In this document: positions 26,384 through 38,000 of the stretch, piece by piece
Layout of the letters: the number at the start of each line of letters is the position of its first letter
How positions within the stretch are numbered: the first letter of the stretch is position 1
Assembly (NCBI GenBank): GCA_029582265.1
Contig: CM055837.1
Coordinates: 4,263,148-4,327,147, forward strand
DNA: 64,000 bases
Reading direction: 5' to 3'
DNA from: Zoroaster sp. YZ-2022
Taxonomy: Eukaryota; Echinodermata; Asteroidea; Forcipulatida; Zoroasteridae
Program-made: the position numbers and the translations under genes
Notes under the pieces: model-generated
The model's database searches: none
What the model was told of the DNA's origin: nothing
Seen by the model: the letters and a program-made list of their open reading frames with translations, nothing else

Positions 26384-27589
26384 TTCGTGACGGAATATAC
26401 AACATTGTTAACTACCATATTTTCTCAAAATACTTAATTGGTTTTTCTGTGGTACAGGTTAACAGTAATAAATCTTTTTATCTGAAGTGCTTTCATCTTA
26501 GGGGAAATAGGAATTGTTATCGAATTTACAAAAAGTTACTATCCAGTAACTGTGTGTGAATCATTGAAACACATGTCAAATTGTTTCTTTATTTTCTCAA
26601 AAACGTGAACAGTTTTGTTGCTTTGAAAACTAGAGGATCAGGCCTGTGATTTCTCAGGATTTTTCCTGATTTCAGGATTTTTTATTCACAATTCTCCCTT
26701 TGCCCTTTGGAAAGAAAGAAGTAGCCTGTATTGTGTCCAAATCTCTAGTTTCTTGTTTGTGGAGATGTGGAGAGTCTGTAAATCCTCCAAAATTAAACAT
26801 CCAGGAGGTTCAGGGGGCTTTGTCCTCTTGACCAAAGGGAGAGCCAGGCCCACTTCCCATTTTTTAGGATTTGTTACTTTGGTGAAATCACACCCCTGGA
26901 GGATAGAACTTGAAAGTACCTTACCACATACCAATGTACATGTATATAATAGACTTCTGATATTATCCAATGCATTGTACCTTTTAAATGGTGGCCAATG
27001 TACCACTTTACTAGTTCTTTTCATTTATTTATTGTGCAAGTTATATATTATGGTGTGAAATAGTGCACCTTTTTGTAATAGCATACATAGCTGCTTAACC
27101 TATCCCTAAAGTTTTTTTTTTAGTATAAGCGCATATGCCACTGCAATTTGTTAATATTAATTCCAGTTTTTAGAAATTGTCAAACTCTGTTATCCGTTCC
27201 GTGCAGATTGTATTCTGTAGTGGTAAAAATATACCTGGTATCCCAGTCTAGAGCATTGTATGTGTACAAAGCCCAAAAGTCTTATACCCCCACTCAACAC
27301 ACATTTTTCCCTGGGAGTGTACACCGTTAATAGCACTAGCGGTAAATAACCCGAAAACAAACTGAATAAAATATTGGTTGTAACATAATAGGCTAATAAG
27401 TATAATTTCCGTCTTGCACGTTATTATTATCGAGAACATGTAAGGTACAAATTCAATTCTGAAATGGGTCACGGTCCATATCCACATTAGAATGGATACA
27501 CACAAATCATGGGTCACGGTCCATATCCACATTCTCGTTATAATTTGTAACTACACAACAGAATAAACTGAAGCTTTATTGTTTTTATA
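26384..27589. other. Intergenic, nothing recognised
   Basis: Mixed sequence with a small internal duplication containing GGGTCACGGTCCATATCCAC (27465 and 27510 region). No gene signal. Confidence 0.4.
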
Positions 27590-28760
27590 GTCCTTTTACG
27601 TTACTTTTAAATCTTCTCAAGAACCTGCCGATTCCTGCATTACAACACTGGAGAAATGTATTCAAGAGATTCGAAGTTGGATGAGACAAAACTTCCTGAA
27701 ATTGAACGACGAAAAAACAGAATTTGTTCTATTTGGATCACGTCAGGAATTGTCTAAAATTTCTCTTCCATTTATTACAATTGGTGACTTCGCAGATAAC
27801 CCCCTCAATCACAAGCACGTAATTTGGGTGTTATATTTGACTCGACAATGACTTTAAAACCTCATATTTCCAACATTGTTCGCATATCATCATTTCATAT
27901 CAGAAATATTAGCCGAATAAGGAAATACTTATCGTTTCGGTTTGCGGTAACACCATGTGTTTATCTCAACTAAAGTCCCTATGGTTCTCCCTGAACCATA
28001 TTAACCCGTGAAGTCCCCGTGGTTCTCCCTGAACCATATTTCTCAGTTAGCGACAGTAGAGAAAAACGAGTTGCCCGAAATTGGTTCTCCCTTGAACCTT
28101 TCTCACTTAACGAAGGTTGAGATACGAGTTGTGCGATACGGTTCTTTTCAGAACCTGTATCTCAGCTTCACGTTAGTTGAGATAAACACATGGTGTTACC
28201 GCAAACCGAAACGATATCGATATTCCACCATGCAAAGCCTCAAAACTTATATAAGGAAATACTTGAATAAAAGTGCTGCTGAACAAATTATACATGCGTT
28301 TGTCACATCACGGATCGATAACGGGAATGCTCTCCTCTGCGGTCTCCCGCAGAATCAAATATCGCGTCTTCAGCACATACAAAACACAGCAGCTCGTGTT
28401 GTGACTTTGTCCAGAAAGTCATGCAATATCACGCCAATCATGAAAGAACTGCACTGGCTTCCTGTTTCACAGAGAATTGTTCATAAATCTTTTAATAACA
28501 TTGCTCCAATTTATATTTCTGAACTGCTTAAAGTCTACACTCCATCACGCAATTTGCGCTCCAGCAACATGTCACTCATAAAGGAACCAACTTCAAAACG
28601 GAACTGGTGATAGGTATCAAATGGTGATAGGTCTTTTTCTGTCGCGTCTCCGAGACTCTGGAATCATCTTCCAAAACTAAACTCAAATCTTGTCATAGTA
28701 TAACTAGATTTAAGTCGATGCTTAAAACTCATCTTATGTCACAATTCTTCAAAGATGATG
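27590..28760 (+). pseudogene. L2/CR1-type LINE, 3' part of the reverse-transcriptase gene, broken
   Basis: Translated pieces include IRSWMRQNFLKLNDEKTEFV, then (after an insertion) AAEQIIHAFVTSRIDNGNAL, LQHIQNTAARVV, ITPIMKELHWLPVSQRI and the terminal LWNHLP-like segment. This order is standard for the C-terminal half of L2/CR1 reverse transcriptases. The frame is broken by several indels and by the foldback retroposon at 27931-28250. The 5' two thirds are missing. A TTTA run follows the 3' end. Confidence 0.82.
27931..28250 (+). mobile_element. Short foldback retroposon, copy C (320 bp)
   Basis: Inserted in the LINE with a perfect 14-bp duplication ATAAGGAAATACTT (27917-27930 and 28251-28264); removing it rejoins the LINE reading frame. 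Arms ATCGTTTCGGTTTGCGGTAA and ACACCATGTGTTTATCTC are repeated inverted near 28165-28215. The interior has further small hairpins (GGTTCTCCCTGAACC twice, GTTCTTTTCAGAAC). 3' tail CCACCATGCAAAGCCTCAAA. Confidence 0.82.
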
Positions 28761-28873
28761 TATATTTGTAATTGCATTGTAGGTACATGTATCTCAGTAC
28801 ATAATTTTTCCCTATGCATGCTATCATTGTATATTGTTTGTATTCATGTTTTTTCATTGCTTGAGCGCCCAGC

Positions 28874-29178
<305 letters not shown>

Positions 29179-29592
29179 CTACTACTACTACTACATAATA
29201 GTCCTTACGTGTAGTCCTTACGTGTAGTCCTTATGTATAGTCCTTAGGTGTATAGTTCTTCTGAATTTAAGATTATTTGTTAGTATTCCTTTAACTCTGG
29301 AATGTAAATTAATTCAATAGCGCAGACAACCAACGTTAAAGCCTTCACCTGCTGGTTCTGTTAAATACGCCCTCAACATGTTGTGCACCTTGATTATGTG
29401 TTCTATGCAATGTGTCACCTGCACGTTAATATTGTGTAGTAATAAATGTGACATAAAACGCAATGTGCCTATTCCCACTGTGATACGCCTATTAGTGTCT
29501 TGTTGAAAAATAAACCGTGTCACTTCAACTTTGCTGTAAATATGTACTTTGTTTTATTCACGCGTGTGTTATTTTTATTTATTTTATTTATT

Positions 29593-30335
29593 TTATTTTT
29601 TTAACAAACAATTGGGGTTGGGGTTGGGCACAATTTTGAGGAAGAATCTACATGTGTCCACCTCCCCTCTCCAAGCACAGTTGACATCGACGCGGCGCAT
29701 GTCGTCCACAGCTCGTCTCACGGTACGTGGATCTTGTCGCAAACTGTCCACCTCACGATGAATCCTTTCACGCAAATCCTGCATGTTGTGTGGAGGGGTG
29801 CTGAAAACTTTGTTCTTCAAATGACCCCACAAAAAGAAGTCACAGGGGGTGAGGTCTGGTGACGTTGGGGCCATTCAACGGGGAGGTTCAGAGCAATCAC
29901 GCGTTCGTGAAAGAGTTCTTGGAGGCGATTTCGAACAGCGATGACACGATGGGCTGGTGCACCATCTTGAGCCCACCACACATAACGGAACATTCCATTT
30001 TGCTGTCGCTGGAAGTGGATCTCCATCTGTGGCACAACCTCGTTGATCATTTGAAGATAGGCCTGACCATTGACATTTCGCTCAATCCAATGATTGAACA
30101 TAAATCTGTGTCGATTTTGTTCAGCAGGAAAGTGAACCAACTGCCACTGTGCACCACAATTTCAAGACAGTGGTGCTCAATGATGCGTGACCCTGGAATG
30201 TAACCCAAGGTATCATTGGAAAGCACATAGCTTCTGCTTTAAAGATGATACCATGCTTTTTGCTGGTAAACATATAGTCTGGCCATATTAACCCTTTAAA
30301 GTAGGATTACCTTTTTTTTAAACACCCTGTATATT
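29593..30335 (-). pseudogene. Mariner/IS630-type transposase pseudogene
   Basis: Minus-strand frames encode WWAQDGAPAHRVIAVRNRLQ and, after a frameshift near 29870, PDLTPCDFFLWGHLKNKVF. These carry the second and third acidic residues of the DDE/DDD catalytic triad (QDGAPAH and DFFLWG), as in the mariner/IS630 superfamily. A terminal repeat ACAGGGTGTTTAAAAAAAAG is visible on the minus strand at about 30315-30335. Only the C-terminal half remains. Inactive. Confidence 0.78.
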
Positions 30336-30340
30336 ACTTT

Positions 30341-31536
30341 CAAATAACTTTTAGATATAAAGAGAATAAAATAATTTATGATGCAGATTGCAGAATGATA
30401 AATTCATTATACTGGCAAAATATTGTGAGAAAGACTCATCAGTGCCTGTTAAAACTTGATCTTATCTGGGGAAAAAACCAGTGTTCAACACGAATGCTGC
30501 CCTCATAATGGGTCCAATCTCCGTGTGATAACGGTGAAAATGAGGGGGTGGGGTACAATGAACTTATACAAGATGAAGGCAACTTGCATTGCATGACTGG
30601 TATCTAAGTAATCATTTTATTCAATCAACAATAAATTACTGTTTAAGTGTTAAATTTTCTTTCGAATTTCACTCAGATTTACATTTTCACAATTGTTTTG
30701 AGTTAAATCAAATTAACAAAACTTTCCATGTGGGATCATCTATAAACCCACAGGGCTTGTATCTATGACACCATGTATATGCCAACAGTAGAATAGAAAT
30801 GTTTACAAAGATTAAACGGGAGAGTGAAAGTCCATTAACAAAAACGGGACAAATTGGAGAAACCAAAAATAATTTAAGGGTATCATTTCTGATTCTACTG
30901 TTGCCAAGTGATAGTGGTTTTAAATTAAAAAAAAACAAAAAACTAAATTCAAAATAATACTTGGAGAATATTTGGAATTGACAGACCAGTAATTCAGAAG
31001 AAAAAATTTATTTAGTGTTTTTATGCACAAATAAAAATTTATGGTTATTATCACTGGCATTAATAAATTTGTCTTCGCTTGACAATTTTTATTTGCCTTT
31101 TTATATTACCATTTTAAATATTTTAAAGAGCAATGACTTTAATAATGTTAGATGGGTGGATATGATTCATTATGTAACCTTGATGTAAGTAATGATAAAA
31201 AGTCTTGTGTTTCAATCATATCTTGTAGTCAGTTCCTATAATCCTAGCTTTGGATTTGCTTCACATAAAAAGGATCACGGTAAACCTGAAAGATGTATAA
31301 CACCTAATTTCTATTATCAACTATTGGTAATATCACAATGGTGACAGTTTGACAGTTGGTGATGGTATTAGATATCCCATGAAATATTTCTGTCTTGGGT
31401 GCTAGAATTTTAGTGAAATAATTTTCAAAACTAATTTCTAACCAAAAACAAAAATTCCACGATCACAATAATAGTACAAACAATCTTAATGCATTTTAAC
31501 TATTTTCTCGTTAAACGACAAAATGAAATAAGCTTC
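30341..31536. other. Intergenic, nothing recognised
   Basis: AT-rich, no repeat structure or coding signal that I can support. Confidence 0.4.
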
Positions 31537-32069
31537 AACTTTCTCAGGTTGGATGAGCATTAATTAATACAATAATAACGCGTTGTTTTGATTAGTATTT
31601 CTCAGGTTGGATGAGCATTAATTAATACAATAATAACCTGTTGTTTTGATTGGTATTTCTCAGGTTGGATTAGCATTAATTAATACAATAATAACGCGTT
31701 GTTTTGATTAATATTTCTCAGGTTGGATGAGCATTAATTAATACAATAATAACCTGTTGTTTTGATTGGTATTTCTCAGGTTGGATTAGCATTAATTAGT
31801 ACAATAATAACGCGTTGTTTTGATTGGTATTTCTCAGGTTGGATTAGCATTAATTAATACAATAATAACGCGTTGTTTTGATTGGTATTTCTCAGGTTGG
31901 ATTAGCATTAATTAATACAATAATAACGCGTTGTTTTGATTGGTATTTCTCAGGTTGGATTAGCATTAATTAATACAATAATAACCTGTTGTTTTGATTA
32001 GTATTTCTCAGGTTGGATGAGCATTAATTAATACAATAATAACCTGTTGTTTTGATTAGTATTTAGTAT
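31537..32069. repeat. 59-bp minisatellite, about 9 units, directly after the cathepsin B stop
   Basis: Units contain TTCTCAGGTTGGATGAGCAT, TAATTAATACAATAATAAC and CTGTTGTTTTGATTAGTATT. The array ends 6 bp before the minus-strand stop codon (32075-32077), so it must form most of the cathepsin B 3' UTR or abut the poly(A) site. Confidence 0.92.
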
Positions 32070-32074
32070 TTTGT

Positions 32075-35000
32075 TTATTTTGGTATTCCAGCATTGATGT
32101 CATCTTCTATTCCACATTCGTCATCCCCACGCTTTATCTTGAAGTAACCTGATTAAAATTATAAAATAAAAATGAAATATTATTGATATTATTACCGATA
32201 AATCAAGGGCTGACATTCAATAAGATAAGAAAAGTTTGACAAATGGTAAATTACTAAACAGTGCACATACCTATCAAAACGTTAAAAATCTGCCAGATTT
32301 CAACCCAAAATATGTAACTTTCACTTGATCAGTGGCTGATACAAGGATGACAGACGCAACAAAAGCCGAGGAAATGACCCACCCCCCAAAAAAAAGGAAA
32401 AAAAAGAAGAAGACATTTTGTATATCTCAAAAATGTGAACATGATAATGCTGTTAGTGGTGCCTTGATCCAAAAGTGATAGGTTCATGGCCCATGAGGTA
32501 ACAACTCAAACCCACTTTATACTACATGTTTAATTGTCAATTTATCAAAATTTCCCTTTTCAAAGACATTGAATGCTTAAATCTGATTTTACCGCAAAAA
32601 TAAAATAAATATATTTTAAAAAATAATAATAATAACTGCCAGACGACTAAAACTAATAAATAAAGTCACTCAAATAACAGTCTTTGAAAGTTGGTCGAAA
32701 TTGTTCAGCTTGCACATTATGTTTCTTAATTCATAGCTAACACGAATCGGTTTTCATGATCGCTTTGGGACATCGCGTGTGCTTGCACGTTATGCGGGTT
32801 TAGAAAACGGATTTAGAGTACCAGGAATGGTTGGCTGTCAGGAACTGGAATTACATACATTATGTTCTTTGAAATGTTCTTTAAAGAGCAGAAGTTACCA
32901 AAAATATGTTATTAGGGAAGGGATTAAAATTTTCGTCGCACAGTCTTGGTATGTTATGTCATGGTCTCTTATTAGGGGGGGGGGGGGGGGTATTAACCCA
33001 ACAAATTTTAGATGCCCCCCTCAAAATATGTACCAACCTATAAGGCCAAGTAAAAAAATAAACATGTTTAGCGTCCCCGCCCGCTTCCTTTTTAGAGGCC
33101 GCCTCTTTTTTTTTTTTTTTTTTTTTTTAACGAAAAAAAAGGATACATTTTAACGATCTCAGACGAAAAAAATACATTTTAAAATAAATAAAGATCGTAT
33201 TTTTTTTAACTTTAGCACACCGTGTGACATGCCAATTGAGGCAGCTTATTTTGTGACATTCAGCGACCCATTGTGTTTTTATTGCGGGTCTGAACATAGC
33301 CTGGAAGCGAACGATGGTCAAGATCCACTATGTGACATCTGCAAAGCCAGTGGTAAACAACCTCACAGAAAGAATACAAGGGCTTTTGTCCCTAGTTAGA
33401 CTGATTTCATATATGACATTGGATTTGGTGAAAGGTCATACCAGCAATAGCTGCCAGCAAATATCAGACTGTGTATTTAGAAATTTACTGACTTGAATAG
33501 TTTTGGCTAGTTGGATGTGTATCCTGCACTATGGCATATATTTTTAACACCTCATATCTAGCAAATGTAATATACATTTAATACATCATGGAAGAAACAA
33601 TACATGTGTATCTCAAACTTTACCTTGGTAAAGGAACGGGTGATTAGGAATATTGATAATGTAGAGTGGTTGACATGACCAACAAAGAGGGTAAGATTGA
33701 TGCTAAATATGAACAATGTTTGCCAATTTGATGATATAAAAGTTAAACATAAATTTGACACAAACCATTGGAGAACTTATAGGCCTTTGAATATCTGTGA
33801 AGAAACAGGTGATTAGATATGAAAATTGTTTCATTTGCTACTTTTATTGTTTTGTCTTTATGTGTCACTAAAAAACTTATTCACTTCCCATAAATGCGAC
33901 ATCACAGAGGCTAAAGTGACATCATATGGTGCAATTGCGCAGAAGAGATGTTCGGTTCTGCATAGTGGCATTATTTTGGTCTCATTTTCTGTTGCATCTT
34001 GCCCATAAGAAGCCAATATGTCATTTCCTGAGTCTAAGTGGCGGCCATTTTGAAAAAAGCTGGCAGCCATCTTGAAAAATAGCCCGGCAGGTTGTCTTTA
34101 AAAATGTGTCGGGCGGCCATTTAAAAAAAAAAAAAAAGAAAACAAAAGGCCCTCCTCCTTCCTTTTATCAAAAAGGCAGGACGCTAAACATGTTTATTTT
34201 TTTATTTGGCCTAAGAAACAAGGAAAAAATACTCAAAAAATCATTTGAGAGCGTTAACCCCCTGTACATGCCCCCTGAAGATTTGTTTTTGTGAAACGGC
34301 GTGGCATCCTGACTTCTTGTGCAGATTACATATATACCGTCATTGGGGCACCCGTCTATTTTGTTTGAAACACAGTGATAGGGAAGCAATGAAGAGAACA
34401 TCACTTCAGCAATTAATTTCAAGTACTTTCTCATGTTTACCTGTTGAAATTTTAGCATACTATTCCATGACAACCTTTCAATTGCCTTATGAAACAAAAA
34501 ATCTGATTAAAAAGTAACATTTATATGAATAAAACACAGTGTTCCCGTGGGTTTATATGGATTGCAACTGAAGATTTTATTTCATTATTGTATCAAACTT
34601 ATTTTATCCTGGAATACCGGGTAATATAAAATTTGCTTTTAACATTCTTCTAGAAAAGAATTAATTAATAAAATAGTATGAATGTAAAAAAGTAGTTATT
34701 GGCCTCAGTTATGTTTTGAACCTAGCAATTAAGTTCTTTCTCAGAGAAAGAACCAGCTAGGTTTGAGATGTAAGGCCAGTAACTATTATTTTGCATTTAT
34801 ATACTACAGGTCCTTTAGGTTGGTAAGCAGTTTGCAACAGCCAATTCTGTATTTATAAAATAGTACATCTAATTATACATCTAACATTAACAACATATTT
34901 CATGGCTTAGCAGGGATTTTGGATTGTATAATGCCAAAATGTATTTCTGTAAATGATACAGTAGATCTAATGCTCTTGAACAAGTTCTGCTAGTATGTAG

Positions 35001-38000
35001 ATGTGAAGCATCATCTTTAGATATAGTAAGATTTGTGATGACATATTGAAATAATCTCTTTTGAGTAGTAAGGATTCTGAGAAGAACCTTTGGTTAACTC
35101 AACATTTCAATCTGTATACTTTGATCATCTTCAAGGAGAATGTGGAATGCTGGTGCAGGAGGGGCTTAAGTAGCTCGGTGGAGGAGTCCTGATCACTAGA
35201 TGTAGCTGTAGCTATTACCTTAAAAAAAAATTGAAAATCATTTATAATTAATTATTTGTAAAATAACAAGTCAAATGTATTATTACACAATTTATTTATA
35301 GAAAGTGAAAGATAATATTGTAAAAAAATGTTTTTAAATGTGCTTAAATATCAGCCACACACCATCCCTTAAAAACATTCAAATAATAAATCCCATATCC
35401 CACTATTTTATTTTAAGCTAGGTTTCAACTTCAAAGGTTCAGGGGTTACACAGTTGTAAACCTTAAATTTATTTGGGAACTACCAACTTTGTATTCTCTT
35501 TCACTTACTATTACTATTATATCATTGTGATTGTACAAACTATACTATTTCTATGACAGTAACCAGTGGGTTAATATTTCATGTTTAAGATGATAAAAAG
35601 TCCCAGGCATGTCAAATACAATGTTCCCAAGTTAACTCCCATGGAAATTTCTTGCAGTAATACTTGTGGGTGCATGGTGAATAATAATTAATATATTATT
35701 ATTAAAAAACAAACTTACCCAACTGAGGTCACAGATAATAACTTCACTGCCCAACTTTGCCAGCAAACAATCCTTTTAGATGATATGATGTATATACATT
35801 TACTAACCTAAATATATTACTGTCTTAATTGAGTTAAAACCCATCAACCATGTCAACAAACAACGAACAGCTGATTAGTAACCATTCTAGATTATATGTG
35901 TGGTACATAATCACATACACAGTCTGGTAACCACCCTTATGTATGTCTCTACAGTGCATATGGAGTCAGGGCGCCCTTGAAGCAAAACTTTCAGGGGGCA
36001 TGTACAGGGGGGTTAGAAATATCAAATTTTTGATGTATTCTTGTTTCTAATAGGCCTGTACATGTTTTGAGTGGGGCAGAATATAAAAAAGTCAAAAAAA
36101 GTGAAATAATACCCCCCCCCCCCTCCCCCTACTCTTATGTCCTATATTGCCCATGGCCACCAGGCCCGTACGCAGGATTTTTTATGGGGTGGTGCGAATT
36201 TGTACTGATGGGACCAAAAATGCCTTGGGAAACTATATAACGTCGGTTTCGCGCCCTTTCATCTACATGTACAGGTAGGCTATATATAGCGTTAATTGTA
36301 CATGATTCGATCTAAGCCAAGTCCATTTTCGTGTGCCAGTAGTACCGTTATTTCTACATCAAAATACCATTATTTACCCCGGAAAATGTGGACCTTTTGG
36401 TAATTTGGGGGGGTGCGTACGCACCCGTCGCACCCCCCCTGCGTACGGGCCTGGACACGACCCTGAACGCCAATCTTGATTGCCCATGGCCACGACCCTG
36501 AATGCCAATCTTGATTGCCCATGGCCACGAGACTGAATGCCAATCTTGATTGCCCATGGCCACGAGACTGAATGCCAATCTTGATTGCCCATGGCCACGA
36601 CCCTGAACGCCAATCTTGATTGCACATGGCCACGACCCTGAATGCCAATCTTGATTGCCCATGGCCACGACCCTGAATGCAACCTAGATCGCCCATGGCC
36701 ACGACCCTGAATGCCAATCTTGATTGCCCATGGCCACGACCCTGAATGCCAATCTTGATTGCCCATGGCCACGACCCTGAATGCCAATCTTGATTGCCCA
36801 TGGCCACGACCCTGAATGCCAATCTTGATTGCCCATGGCCACGACCCTGAACGCCAATCTTGATTGCCCATGGCCACGACCCTGAATACCAATCTTGATT
36901 GCCCATGGCCACGACCCTGAATGCCAATCATGATTGCCCATGGCCACGAGACTGAATGCCAATCTTGATTGCCCATGGCCACGACCCTGAACGCCAATCT
37001 TGATTGCCCATGGCCACGACCCTGAACGCCAATCTTGATTGCCCATGGCCACGAGACTGAATGCCAATCTTGATTGCCCATGGCCATGACCCTGAATGCC
37101 AATCTTGATTGCCCATATGGCCATGACCCTGAATGCCAATCTTGATTGCCCATGGCCACGACCCTGAATGCCAATCTTGATTGCCCATGGCCACGACCCT
37201 GAATGCCAATCTTGATTGCCCATGGCCACGAGACTGAATGCCAATCATGATTGCCCATGGCCATGACCCTGAATGCCAATCTTGATTGCCCATGGCCACG
37301 ACCCTGAACGCCAATCTTGATTGCCCATGGCCATGACCCTGAATGCCAATCTTGATTGCCCATGGCCACGACCCTGAATGCCAATCTTGATTGCCCATGG
37401 CCACGACCCTGAATACCAATCTTGCAGTGGCGTAGACACGGGGGGCCGGGGGGGGGGCCTGGGGGGCACGTGCCCCCCACAAATTTCCAGTGTCCCCCCC
37501 AGGTGCCCCCCACGAAAAATCCCCGTAGTGCCCCAAAAAACAGAAAAGAAAAAGAAAATGGAAAAAACCCATACTCCCTGGGCCCCCCCACTGAAAAGCA
37601 ATTCCCCCTGTGCCCCCCCCCCCCACTGAAAAAGTCCTGGCTACGCCGCTGCAATCTTGATTTCGTTCTCAAAATTTCAATATCCAGTTCCATTTGTATT
37701 GAAAAAGAGCTAGAAAGAATCTGACAAATCAAACGTTTGAGAACTGATAATATTCGAATTTGGCCTGTGGGTTTGCATCACGTGACACAAACTTCTACAC
37801 TCTGATTGGTTCATTCCCACGTGGCGCGTACTTGCATACTTCCTGGTGGGTTATTATTGCATAATGCGTAGGAGCCTGTCCTCATTTGCCATAATGCCCA
37901 CATGCTCACGTTTCGTCCAATCAGATAGTCTTATCTGTCTTGGGCATATGAATTAAAGATACATCGTGATGTAACCACCCTCTTAATTTCTATATAATAA

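Noticed and set aside
36374..37732. A 452-codon minus-strand open frame
   Set aside because: It is the 35-bp minisatellite read through, flanked by hAT-like insertions. Periodic peptide with no known repeat domain.
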